Positions 18,073 to 26,436 of a stretch of 64,000 nt of DNA are shown in pieces; within the stretch, counting starts at the first letter, position 1; the number at the start of each line of letters is the position of its first letter. The position numbers were made by a program, and so were the translations under genes. The notes beneath the pieces were generated by a model. It did not search any database, was not told the origin of the DNA, and was given only the letters and a program-made list of their open reading frames with translations. This DNA comes from Agrobacterium sp. a22-2 (lineage in GTDB: Bacteria; Pseudomonadota; Alphaproteobacteria; Rhizobiales; Rhizobiaceae), in contig NZ_JAAXMM010000015.1 of the NCBI RefSeq assembly GCF_012276985.1, positions 95,174 to 159,173 of the forward strand, written 5' to 3'.

Positions 18073-19569
18073 ATGACCGTGGAAGCCGATCGCCTTGCGG
18101 CGGAATATTTTGACACCGGAACCTTGAGCGGCCTACCCGCCGATCACTTCATCGACGGCCGCTGGTGCCCGCCGGTTCACGGCCGGACGATGGAGACCTT
18201 CGACCCGGGCCTTGGTCGCGCCTATCACCAGTTTGCCGCCGGTGACGCCGACGATATCGCGGCAGCCGTCGACAGCGCAGTCCGCGCCGGGCGCGACTGG
18301 GCAAGGACCCGCCCGGCGGGGCGTGGCAACATTCTGGCCCGCGCGGCAGCCCTCCTTCGGGAGGAGGCCCCTCGCCTCGCCGTAATCGAAAGTCTCGACA
18401 GCGGCAAACCCTTGGCCGAAGCCGAAGGCGACGTTGCGGGCGCCGCCCGCACCTTTGAATACTACGCCGCCGCCGCCAACACGCTGCAGGGCGACAGCTT
18501 CCCTCTCGGCCATGACTATCTCGGCTATTCGATCATCGAGCCGGTTGGACTGACCGCCCACATCATCCCGTGGAACTACCCGTTATCGACCGCGGCCCGC
18601 GGCATCGCGCCGGCGCTCGCGGCGGGTTGCACGGTGATCGCAAAACCTGCCGAACAGACGCCGATGACGGCTCTACTGCTTGCCGAACTCCTTCATCGCG
18701 CCGGCCTGCCGGCTGGTGTCTGCAATGTCGTCACAGGAACCGGCGGCCAAGCCGGCGCGCCGCTGGTGCGCCACCCCGCCGTCCGCCACGTCTCGTTCAC
18801 CGGTTCGGTGCAGACCGGTATCAACGTCATGCAGGAGGCAGCAGCCAACGTGACGCGGGTGCTGCTGGAACTCGGCGGCAAGTCGCCCGTCGTCGTTCTC
18901 GCCGATGCGGATCTCGATGCGGCGGTCGAGGGCATTCTCGGGGCCATCTTCGAAAATGCCGGCCAGATCTGCTCGGCCGGTTCCCGCCTGGTCATCGACC
19001 GCAGGATCCATGGCGAGGTGGTGTCGCGTCTCGTCGAACGCGCGGAAAGTCTGACCATCGGCCACGGGTTGAGGCGACCGCAATTCGGTCCGCTCAATTC
19101 CGTGGAACACCTGTCGCGCGTCGCCGCCCATGTCGAGGGCGCGCGTGCCCGCGGACTGTCGATCCTGACCGGCGGCAGGCCGACCATGGACCCGCAAACC
19201 GGCAAGGGCTGGTTCTTCGAACCGACCATCATCGATGCCGCACCGGCCGACGACCCGGTCGTGCAGCAGGAGATCTTTGGCCCCGTTCTGGTTGTCCAGC
19301 CCTTCGACACCGAGGAGGAGGCGCTGGCGCTTGCCAACGGCACAGACTACGGGCTGGTCGCCGGAGTCTATACCCGCGATTTCTCCGCCGCCCATCGCCT
19401 CGCCCGCGACATCGACGCCGGCCAGGTTTTCATCAACGAATACTTTGCCGGTGGCATCGAGGTGCCCTTCGGCGGCAACAAGATGTCCGGTTTCGGCAGG
19501 GAGAAAGGGCTCGCCGCCCTGGACGCCTATTCCCGCGTCAAGAGCGTCGCCGCGCGGATCGGAGGGTAG
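18073..19569 (+). CDS. Aldehyde dehydrogenase family protein
   Basis: A 498-residue NAD(P)-dependent aldehyde dehydrogenase. The catalytic Cys is in ENAGQICSAGSRL, the Glu base in LELGGKSPVVV, the nucleotide-binding stretch is IIPWNYPLSTAARGIAPALA, and the end has FGGNKMSGFGREKG. It starts one base after the upstream stop. The sequence style is close to betaine-aldehyde or gamma-glutamyl-aminobutyraldehyde dehydrogenases. With the following amine oxidase-like flavoprotein it would convert an amine-derived aldehyde to the acid. Confidence 0.93.
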   Translation: MTVEADRLAAEYFDTGTLSGLPADHFIDGRWCPPVHGRTMETFDPGLGRAYHQFAAGDADDIAAAVDSAVRAGRDWARTRPAGRGNILARAAALLREEAPRLAVIESLDSGKPLAEAEGDVAGAARTFEYYAAAANTLQGDSFPLGHDYLGYSIIEPVGLTAHIIPWNYPLSTAARGIAPALAAGCTVIAKPAEQTPMTALLLAELLHRAGLPAGVCNVVTGTGGQAGAPLVRHPAVRHVSFTGSVQTGINVMQEAAANVTRVLLELGGKSPVVVLADADLDAAVEGILGAIFENAGQICSAGSRLVIDRRIHGEVVSRLVERAESLTIGHGLRRPQFGPLNSVEHLSRVAAHVEGARARGLSILTGGRPTMDPQTGKGWFFEPTIIDAAPADDPVVQQEIFGPVLVVQPFDTEEEALALANGTDYGLVAGVYTRDFSAAHRLARDIDAGQVFINEYFAGGIEVPFGGNKMSGFGREKGLAALDAYSRVKSVAARIGG

Positions 19570-19572
19570 TCG

Positions 19573-20868
19573 ATGGAGAGCGTTTTCACCGCCGATGCAA
19601 AAATGACATCCTATTGGTGGGACAGGTCTCCGCCGGAGGCGCCGACACAGGAATCCCTTCCCGCCAAGGTCGACGCCCTGGTCGTCGGCTCCGGCTATAC
19701 CGGCCTGCATGCGGCAATCGAGCTTGCGCGCGGTGGACGCGAGGTGCTGGTCTGCGACGCCGAGCAGATCGGCTTCGGCTGCTCCACCCGCAACGGCGGC
19801 CAGATCAGCACCAGCGTCAAGCCGGACTTCGCCAGCCTCGTCAAGGCCCATGGCGATGCGGTGGCGCGACGTATCTTCGAGGATGGCCGCCACTCGCTGG
19901 CCTGGACAGAGGCCTTCATTCGCGAGGAAGGCATCGACTGCGATTTCGCGGTCGTCGGGCGTTTCCACGTCGCCCATGACAAAAAATCCTTCGACAGCCT
20001 GACGGCGTCGCTCAAGACCCGGCCGAAGGGGTTCGAGGTCCCGGCCCATGTCGTGCCGCGCGCCGAGCAGAGGTCGGAACTGGGCACGGACGTCTATCAT
20101 GGCGGCGTCATCTTCGAGAATCATGCCTCGCTCGACCCCGGACGCTATCACGCCGGCCTCGTCAGGCTGGCGCGGTCGGCCGGCGTGCGCTTTGCCGCCC
20201 ATTGCAAGGTCACGGCCACGGTCCAATCGGCAAACGGCTTTGCGGTCGAAACCGCGCGGGGAATGGTCGAAGCGCGCAATGTCGTGCTCGCCACCAATGG
20301 TTATTCCGGCCCGCTGTCACAATGGCATCGGCGCCGGATCATCCCGATCGGCAGCTATATCGTTGCAACCGAAGAACTGCCCGAAGCGCTGATCGACGAA
20401 CTGATCCCGAAAAACCGCATCGTCTCCGACACGCGGCGCGTGCTCTACTACTTCCGCGCCTCGCCCGATCGCCGACGCATCCTGTTCGGTGGCCGGGTGA
20501 GCATCGGCGAGACCAATCCGCGGCAAAGCGGCCCCCTGCTCTTCCGCGAAATGCAGCGGCTTTTTCCCCAGCTTGGGCCCTATCGGATCAGCCATTCGTG
20601 GATGGGTTATGTCGGTTACACCTTCGACACGCTGGCTCATGTCGGAGAGCAGGACGGCATCCATTATGCCATGGGCTATTGCGGCTCGGGCGTCGGCATG
20701 GCCGGCTATCTCGGCATGCGGGTCGGCCAGACCATTCTCGGCAAGGCGGAGGGACGCACCGGCTACGGTGAGACGCAATTCCCGTCGCGCGCCTACTACT
20801 TCGGCAAGCCCTGGTTCCTGGCGCCGGCCGTGCATGTCTATCGGCTGAGGGATCGGTTCGGGATCTGA
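19573..20868 (+). CDS. FAD-dependent oxidoreductase, DAO family (PuuB/OrdL-like amine oxidase)
   Basis: A 431-residue flavoprotein with a Rossmann motif VVGSGYTGLHAAIELARGG, FGCSTRNGGQIS (the FAD loop usual in PuuB-like proteins) and C-terminal YAMGYCGSGVGMAGYLG. Relatives oxidise gamma-glutamylputrescine or other secondary amines to aldehydes. It lies three bases after the aldehyde dehydrogenase gene, which would take the product onward. Third gene of the operon, ahead of the polyamine-type ABC importer. Confidence 0.88.
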   Translation: MESVFTADAKMTSYWWDRSPPEAPTQESLPAKVDALVVGSGYTGLHAAIELARGGREVLVCDAEQIGFGCSTRNGGQISTSVKPDFASLVKAHGDAVARRIFEDGRHSLAWTEAFIREEGIDCDFAVVGRFHVAHDKKSFDSLTASLKTRPKGFEVPAHVVPRAEQRSELGTDVYHGGVIFENHASLDPGRYHAGLVRLARSAGVRFAAHCKVTATVQSANGFAVETARGMVEARNVVLATNGYSGPLSQWHRRRIIPIGSYIVATEELPEALIDELIPKNRIVSDTRRVLYYFRASPDRRRILFGGRVSIGETNPRQSGPLLFREMQRLFPQLGPYRISHSWMGYVGYTFDTLAHVGEQDGIHYAMGYCGSGVGMAGYLGMRVGQTILGKAEGRTGYGETQFPSRAYYFGKPWFLAPAVHVYRLRDRFGI

Positions 20869-20892
20869 GATGCGCGGAGAATGCTGGCGCAG

Positions 20893-20940
20893 AATGGCCC
20901 TTAACAATGGAAAGAATGGCTATTCCATGATGGCCAGTTT
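20893..20940. promoter_or_regulatory. Candidate MocR operator upstream of the ABC importer operon
   Basis: AATGGCCCTTAAC (20893-20905), CTATTCCA (20920-20927) followed two bases later by ATGG, and GGCCAGTTT (20932-20940) repeat the words at 16876-16910. The 244-base gap also holds two direct copies of CAGGCCAGC (21029-21037, 21042-21050) nearer the importer start. Confidence 0.48.
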
Positions 20941-21112
20941 GAGCTTCCACTGCGCCAATGGCACCCACGGCCTGAGCCCTGTCAAACAGGCCGCAGGTCA
21001 GCGTTTGCCGGTCCCTGGACCAGCCTGCCAGGCCAGCATATCAGGCCAGCCAACCAGGAATGACAACGACGAAAATAATAACGATTGTCAGTGAAGCAAA
21101 GAGGAGAGAACA

Positions 21113-22189
21113 ATGGGAATACTGGAAAAAAAACTGCTGGCGGCTACGGCCGTGCTGCTTATCGCCAGCCTGTCGAACGCCAGCGCCGAAACGCTGCGCA
21201 TCCTGACCTGGGGCAGCTATGCGCCAGATGAACTGGTCAAGAAATTTGAAGCCGAGAACCCCGGCCTTAAGGTCGAGGTCACCTTCTCCAACAATGAGGA
21301 AATGGTCGCCAAGCTCAGGGCCACCGGCGGCACCGGCTACGACCTCGCCCAGCCGAGCCACGATCGCATCTATGCGGCACAGCTCGAGTACAAGATCTAC
21401 AAGCCGCTCGATCTTTCGAAGATCAATGTCGACCAGATGTCGCCGAACCTCGTGGACGGCGTCAAGCAGAACACCACGATCGATGGCCAGGTCTACGCCG
21501 TGCCGCACCAGTGGGGCACATCCGGCATCATGGCCAACAAGAAGGAAGCCCCTGACGCCAAGAGCTGGGCCGATCTCTGCGACCCCAAATACAAGGGCCG
21601 CACCTCGATGCGCCTGCGCCGCACCATCCTGCTCGGCACGGCCTTCTCGATGGGCATGAACCCCTTCGATCTCTACAGCGACGCCAAGGCCTATCAGGGC
21701 ATGCTCGACAAGGTCACAGAAAAGCTCACCGCCTGCAAGGACAACCTCAAGACCTACTGGACCGGCGGCGACGACCTGTCGGCGCTGATGCTGTCGGGCG
21801 AGGTCATCCTGTCGGAAACCTGGGATTCCACGGCCTTCAAGCTCTACGCGCAGAACAAGGATATCGTCTTCGTACCGCCGGAAACGGGAGCACTGGCCTG
21901 GATCGATACCTTCGCCATCCCGCGCGGCGGCGAGAATGACGAAGCCGCCTATAAGTGGATCAACTTCGTCATCAAACCGGAAAACGTCAAGATCATGTCG
22001 GCCTCCACCGGCTCGCTCGCCGCGGTGCCGAATGCCGCCGATCTGTTGCCCGACGACAAGAAGGCCGCCGTGCAGGCCGCCTTCTCGCAGAAGGACCTCG
22101 ACAACCTGAAGTTCTTTGCCAACATTCCTCCGGGGATCGAGGACATGGAAGGCATCGCCCTTGAGCGCATCAAGGCAGCGTCGAACTGA
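21113..22189 (+). CDS. Periplasmic substrate-binding protein of a polyamine-type ABC importer (PotF/PotD-like)
   Basis: A 358-residue secreted protein with a Sec signal ending at SNASA, then ETLRILTWGSYAPDELVKKF, the usual beginning of spermidine/putrescine-type binding proteins (PBP type 2, SBP_bac family). GAGGAG precedes the ATG. It is followed by ATPase and two permeases in PotFGHI order. Substrate choice cannot be read from the sequence. The neighbouring oxidases suggest an amine or amino alcohol. Confidence 0.9.
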   Translation: MGILEKKLLAATAVLLIASLSNASAETLRILTWGSYAPDELVKKFEAENPGLKVEVTFSNNEEMVAKLRATGGTGYDLAQPSHDRIYAAQLEYKIYKPLDLSKINVDQMSPNLVDGVKQNTTIDGQVYAVPHQWGTSGIMANKKEAPDAKSWADLCDPKYKGRTSMRLRRTILLGTAFSMGMNPFDLYSDAKAYQGMLDKVTEKLTACKDNLKTYWTGGDDLSALMLSGEVILSETWDSTAFKLYAQNKDIVFVPPETGALAWIDTFAIPRGGENDEAAYKWINFVIKPENVKIMSASTGSLAAVPNAADLLPDDKKAAVQAAFSQKDLDNLKFFANIPPGIEDMEGIALERIKAASN

Positions 22190-22273
22190 CCGCATCTGAC
22201 CCTTTGAGACAGCGGTCGGGGCGATCCGTCGTCCCGGCCGCTGAACGAAATGGCCCGAAATGGAATAAGCGCG

Positions 22274-23344
22274 ATGTATGACCTGAGCTGTGCCAGCGTA
22301 ACCAAGACATTCGGCGCATTCACCGCCGTATCGGACGTCTCCCTCGACATACCCTCCGGTTCGTTCTTCTCGATCCTCGGGCCTTCCGGCTGCGGCAAGA
22401 CCACCCTGATGCGGATGATCGCCGGCTTCGAAAGCCCGACCGCGGGCGATATCCGGCTCAAGGGCAAGAGCGTGGTGAAGGTGCCGCCCAACAAGCGCGC
22501 CGTCAAAATGGTGTTTCAGCACCTGGCGTTGTTCCCGATGATGAATGTCGGCGAAAACATCGCCTATGGCCTGCGCTGCCGCGGCGATGCCAAAGCCGAT
22601 ATTCCCAGAAGAGTCGCCCGCGTCCTCGAACGGGTCGGCCTGCCGGGCGTCGAGACCAAACAGATCGCTCAACTCTCAGGCGGCCAAAAGCAACGCATCG
22701 CCATCGCCCGCTGCATGGTGCTCGAACCCGACGTGCTGCTGCTCGACGAGCCGCTGGGCGCGCTGGACCTCAAATTGCGCGAGCACATGAAGATCGAACT
22801 GAAACAGCTGCAGCATCAGTTCGAAACGACCTTCCTCTACATCACCCACGACCAGTCGGAAGCGCTTGTCATGTCGGACGCGGTCGCCGTGATGAATGCC
22901 GGGCGCTTCGAGCAGATCGGAAGCCCACGCGAACTCTATGACGCACCGGCTTCCGGTTTCGTGGCGGGCTTCGTCGGCGATTCCAACTGCCTGTCCGGCC
23001 GGCTTGCCGAAATCCGTGGTGATCAGGCGAGCGTCGATCTCGACGGCGGCGGCATGGTGATTGGCCGTGTATCGGACGCCAGCCGGCCTGGCGACGCCGT
23101 CGAGGTCTTTCTCAGGCCGGAAGCCCTGACCATTGCAACCGGCGAGACCGGTGCCATGCTTGGCGGCATCATCGACAGTCTGCTCTTCAACGGCGCCAAT
23201 TCCCGCATTCTCCTGCGGGTGGCGAACGGCCAGTTGATCGAGGTCGCCGATCCCTCGGCGGCATCCACCGTCCGTCAGGGCGATGCCGTCGCACTCTCGT
23301 GGCAGCCGGACCGCGCCCGCATCTTTGCCCGGAGGACCGTCTGA
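22274..23344 (+). CDS. ABC importer ATPase (PotA/PotG-like)
   Basis: A 356-residue ATPase with Walker A GPSGCGKTT, Q-loop MVFQHLALFPMM, signature LSGGQKQRIAIARC, Walker B VLLLDEPLGALD, H-loop ITHDQSEAL, and a C-terminal TOBE regulatory domain. The ATG at 22274 gives the standard MYDLSCASVTKTFG start; an ATG at 22250 is possible. The stop overlaps the next permease as TGATG. It energises uptake through the two following permeases. Confidence 0.92.
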   Translation: MYDLSCASVTKTFGAFTAVSDVSLDIPSGSFFSILGPSGCGKTTLMRMIAGFESPTAGDIRLKGKSVVKVPPNKRAVKMVFQHLALFPMMNVGENIAYGLRCRGDAKADIPRRVARVLERVGLPGVETKQIAQLSGGQKQRIAIARCMVLEPDVLLLDEPLGALDLKLREHMKIELKQLQHQFETTFLYITHDQSEALVMSDAVAVMNAGRFEQIGSPRELYDAPASGFVAGFVGDSNCLSGRLAEIRGDQASVDLDGGGMVIGRVSDASRPGDAVEVFLRPEALTIATGETGAMLGGIIDSLLFNGANSRILLRVANGQLIEVADPSAASTVRQGDAVALSWQPDRARIFARRTV

Positions 23345-24210
23345 TGGGACGCGATGCGGGGCGCTTGTCGCTGATCCTGCTGTTGGCGCCCTTCGCGCTG
23401 TGGATCGGCCTGCTGATCCTGCTGCCGCAGATCGGCATCGGCTATGTCTCGCTGCGGGAGAAAGTCGGCTTCAACCAGTATGAATACGGCTTTGCCAATT
23501 ATGCGGCCTTCTTTGGTGAACCGATCTACCGCAATACCCTGCTACGGACCGCATGGATTTCGGTGCTGGTCACGGTTCTCGCCCTCGTTCTCGGCTTTCC
23601 GGTCGCTTATTACATAGCCAAGATCGCACGGGAGCGTAGCCGTGCCGCCCTGTTCCTGATGTGCCTCATTCCGCTCTGGGTCAGCGACCTTGTGCGCGCC
23701 TATGGCTGGATCGTGCTTTTGCGCGAGACCGGCGTGATCTCCACGGCGCTGGTGAATATCGGCCTGATCGCCCAACCGGTGGAAATGCTCTATAACGACG
23801 TCACCGTGGTAATGGGCCTGGTCTATACCGTCATCCTGTTCATGATCGTGCCGCTGGTCTCGACCCTGCAGGGCATGGACGATGCGCTCATGGAAGCCGG
23901 CTACAATCTCGGCGGTTCGCGGTTCACCGTTTTTCGCCGCATCGTCGTGCCCTATGCCATGCCGGGCATCGTTTCTGGCTGCATCATCACCTTCATGCTG
24001 GCCGCCGGCAGCTATCTGACGCCGATCCTTTTGGGTGGCAAGAATTCCAGCTGGTTCACCGAGCAGATCTACAACCAGTTCATCACTCGCTACAATTGGG
24101 AAGCGGGCGCAACCTTCGGCGTGCTGCTGCTCGGCTTCACCTCGCTCGTCGTCTGGGCCGGCCTGAAGCTGACCGGCCAGAGCCTGGCCACCACCGTGGC
24201 GAAGGAGTAG
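23344..24210 (+). CDS. ABC importer permease (PotB/PotH-like)
   Basis: A 288-residue permease with six expected membrane helices and the EAA loop (EAGYNLGGSRFTVFRRIVVP) that contacts the ATPase. The start ATG overlaps the ATPase stop by one base. Pairs with the next gene as the heterodimeric channel. Confidence 0.92.
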   Translation: MGRDAGRLSLILLLAPFALWIGLLILLPQIGIGYVSLREKVGFNQYEYGFANYAAFFGEPIYRNTLLRTAWISVLVTVLALVLGFPVAYYIAKIARERSRAALFLMCLIPLWVSDLVRAYGWIVLLRETGVISTALVNIGLIAQPVEMLYNDVTVVMGLVYTVILFMIVPLVSTLQGMDDALMEAGYNLGGSRFTVFRRIVVPYAMPGIVSGCIITFMLAAGSYLTPILLGGKNSSWFTEQIYNQFITRYNWEAGATFGVLLLGFTSLVVWAGLKLTGQSLATTVAKE

Positions 24211-24214
24211 CCCC

Positions 24215-25066
24215 ATGCGCACCCCTGCCCATCTCCTGTGGATCTACCGCGCCTATGTGCTGATCTTCTTTCTCTATCTGGTGGCGCCATTGGTCGCCGC
24301 CGGAGCCTTCGCCTTCAACGATTCGCTGTTTCCCTCCCTGCCCTGGCAGGGCTTCACGCTCGACTGGTTTTTCTCACCGGTCGAGCCCAAGCTCGGCCTG
24401 TTCCACGACGATCGGCTGCTGCGCGGGCTTGGCAATTCGGTCTATATCGGCGTGATCGTCGCCGCTCTTTCGACTGCGGCCGGCACGGCCAATGCCTTTC
24501 TGTTCGTGCGCAAGGATTTTCCGTTCAAACCCTTTCTCTACATCCTGATGGTCGTGCCGCTGGTCATTCCGGGCGTCATTCTCGGCATTTCCATTCTGGT
24601 CTTCGCCTCGATGATCGCCAATTTCGCCGACCAGGAGTTCGGGCGTTTCCTGACCTGGCTGAGGCCCGGCATTCCGCTGGTCGTGCTCGGCCAGTTCTCG
24701 TTCCTGACGACGATCACCTCGCTGGTCATCGCCGCAAGATTGCAGAAATTCGACATCGCCTTGGAAGAAGCGGCCCTCAACTTAGGCGCCAGCGGATTGC
24801 GGGTGTTGATGACGGTGACCTTTCCCTTCCTGCTGCCGGCGCTGTTCTCCGCCTTCGTCGTCGCCTTTCTCGTCTCGTTCGAGAACTTCAACACGACGCT
24901 GATGCTGGTCGGCTCCGACGCACCGCTGACGGTCACCATGTATGACCGCATGGTCAAGGTCGGCTCGACACCGGTGCTGAACGCCGTGTCGGTGGTGCTG
25001 ATGCTGGGATCAGGCGTCCTGGCATTGCTGAGCGTCGTGGTCCAGCGCGAAAGGTCCCCGTCCTGA
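24215..25066 (+). CDS. ABC importer permease (PotC/PotI-like)
   Basis: A 283-residue permease with about six helices and an EAA loop (EEAALNLGASGLRVLMTVTF). It starts four bases after the previous stop, with GGAG just upstream. Last gene of the importer operon; it converges on the Crp-type regulator at 25102. Confidence 0.92.
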   Translation: MRTPAHLLWIYRAYVLIFFLYLVAPLVAAGAFAFNDSLFPSLPWQGFTLDWFFSPVEPKLGLFHDDRLLRGLGNSVYIGVIVAALSTAAGTANAFLFVRKDFPFKPFLYILMVVPLVIPGVILGISILVFASMIANFADQEFGRFLTWLRPGIPLVVLGQFSFLTTITSLVIAARLQKFDIALEEAALNLGASGLRVLMTVTFPFLLPALFSAFVVAFLVSFENFNTTLMLVGSDAPLTVTMYDRMVKVGSTPVLNAVSVVLMLGSGVLALLSVVVQRERSPS

Positions 25067-25101
25067 GGGGCCGCGCGCGATTTCGGCTCGGGTCGCGGTC
25101 G

Positions 25102-25815
25102 TCACTCCGCGCCCGCAAGTGCCTCGAGCCCTGCCCGGTCGCGCAGGATGAGCCAACCGTCCTTGAGGTCGATCAATTGCGCCTCCTGCCATTTGCGCAG
25201 GCAGCGGTTCAGGTTTTCGCGTGTGATGCCGATCATCTTCGCGAGCTCCGACTGGGACAGGGAGAGCCGCCTGGCAGGCGTTTCCGGGCTCGCGGGCGGC
25301 GCAACCGTCAGGCGCAGCAACAGGCGCGCAAGCCGCGTCGGCAAATCCATGAAGGCAATTTCCAGCATGCGTGCGTCGGAACGCCGGACCCGCTGGCACA
25401 GAAGCTCGATCAACTGGATGGACAATGCCGGATTTCGTTGCAACACATCCAGCAGGCTGCGCCGTTCCAGGACAACCAGCTTGCAATTGCTCGCCGCCCG
25501 GACGGTTGCAGATCGTTCTCCACCATCGAGCAGGGCGATTTCGCCGAAGACATCGCCGGCCCGCAATTCGCTCAGGATGACATCGCGGCCGCCAGGCGTG
25601 ACGACCTCCACCCGGACCGTGCCCTCGGCGATGGCCATCATGCTCTGGCCAACGGATCCCATGTTGAAGATGACATCGCCCGCTGCGTAACTTTTGACGA
25701 GGGCAAAGGCGGCAAGATCCTGCCGCGCCTGCTGATCCAACGCCTTGAAGACCAGGCTTTGGCCGAGCAGCTTTTCCTTGTTGACGTCGCTCTCGCTCAT
25801 CCGTGTCATATCCAT
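25102..25815 (-). CDS. Crp/Fnr-family transcriptional regulator
   Basis: A 237-residue regulator with a cyclic-nucleotide-binding domain (about 18-140) and a C-terminal winged helix (LSLSQSELAKMIGITRENLN). The phosphate-binding cassette FGEIALLDGGERSATVRA keeps the Glu, Arg and Ser/Ala pattern of cAMP-binding CRP proteins. No Fnr-type N-terminal Cys cluster is present. It diverges from a FecR/CHASE2-cyclase operon, so the ligand could be made by its neighbour. Starts at 25815, 25809 or 25800 are all possible. Confidence 0.88.
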   Translation of the reverse strand: MDMTRMSESDVNKEKLLGQSLVFKALDQQARQDLAAFALVKSYAAGDVIFNMGSVGQSMMAIAEGTVRVEVVTPGGRDVILSELRAGDVFGEIALLDGGERSATVRAASNCKLVVLERRSLLDVLQRNPALSIQLIELLCQRVRRSDARMLEIAFMDLPTRLARLLLRLTVAPPASPETPARRLSLSQSELAKMIGITRENLNRCLRKWQEAQLIDLKDGWLILRDRAGLEALAGAE

Positions 25816-25856
25816 CCGTCGATGCCGCCAAATAAGCGGCGCTCACTACACCTAAA

Positions 25857-25876
25857 TTGACATTCCGGAATTGCAA
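25857..25876. promoter_or_regulatory. 20-bp imperfect palindrome in the divergent Crp/cyclase promoter region
   Basis: TTG-N2-ATTCCGGAAT-N2-CAA reads the same on both strands at 16 of 20 positions. It sits between the Crp-type regulator (start 25815) and fecR-like gene (start 25921). Size and symmetry fit a dimeric regulator site; the core is not the classical TGTGA-N6-TCACA CRP site. Confidence 0.42.
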
Positions 25877-25920
25877 CCGGATAACGTTCAGATCGTTTCA
25901 GGCAAACTTGAGAGAAGCAC

Positions 25921-26436
25921 GTGAAAATTGTGTCCTGTGCAAACCTGCTGGCTTTTTTGGCCCTCTCGTTACTGGTTCCCGCGACGGCGATGGCCCAGGA
26001 CGCCGCGTGCCAGCGCGAGCAACTGCCTGAACCGCCAAGGGTCATCTATCGTTGCCCCAATGGCCTGGTGCTGGAAGCGGAGGCGGCAGCAAACCTGGAC
26101 CTGGCCGAACAGCCCGGACAGCAGCGCCCCGCCGCCGCAAGCCTGTCGGACAAGGCGCTGCTCATCGAAGTCGAACCCGGCAGCGGCCCCTTCCAGATCC
26201 TGACGCCGCACGCGATCGCCGCGGTGCGCGGAACTGCCTATGCGGTCGACGTCACGCGCGACGCGACGTCTGTCTTCGTCATCCGCGGCGAAGTCGGCGT
26301 GTCCCGTACCGATGGATCGCAAGCGGTCACCCTTCGTCCTGGCGAGGGAGTCGATGTTTCTGCCGCCCAGCCGTTGACGGTCAAGGTCTGGGGCCAGCAA
26401 CGGGTTGAAAGTCTTTTGGCCCGCTTCGCGCGATGA
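25921..26436 (+). CDS. FecR-domain periplasmic protein
   Basis: A 171-residue secreted protein with a GTG start after AGAGAAG. The signal peptide ends near TAMAQDA, followed by a Cys pair and a FecR-like beta domain (ILTPHAIAAVRGTAYAVDV, FVIRGEVGVSRTDG, VTLRPGEGVDVS). FecR domains in alphaproteobacteria often sit beside CHASE2 cyclases and are thought to act as periplasmic sensor or ligand partners. It overlaps the cyclase by four bases, so the two are very likely functional partners. Confidence 0.85.
   Translation: MKIVSCANLLAFLALSLLVPATAMAQDAACQREQLPEPPRVIYRCPNGLVLEAEAAANLDLAEQPGQQRPAAASLSDKALLIEVEPGSGPFQILTPHAIAAVRGTAYAVDVTRDATSVFVIRGEVGVSRTDGSQAVTLRPGEGVDVSAAQPLTVKVWGQQRVESLLARFAR

Noticed and set aside
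18673..20226. 517-codon minus-strand frame opposite the aldehyde dehydrogenase and FAD oxidase genes
   Set aside because: It spans the junction of two well-supported genes on the other strand, so it is a shadow frame.
20870..21094. 74-codon plus-strand frame before the ABC binding protein
   Set aside because: It runs through the motif-rich regulatory gap, has no ribosome site and a composition unlike the neighbouring genes.
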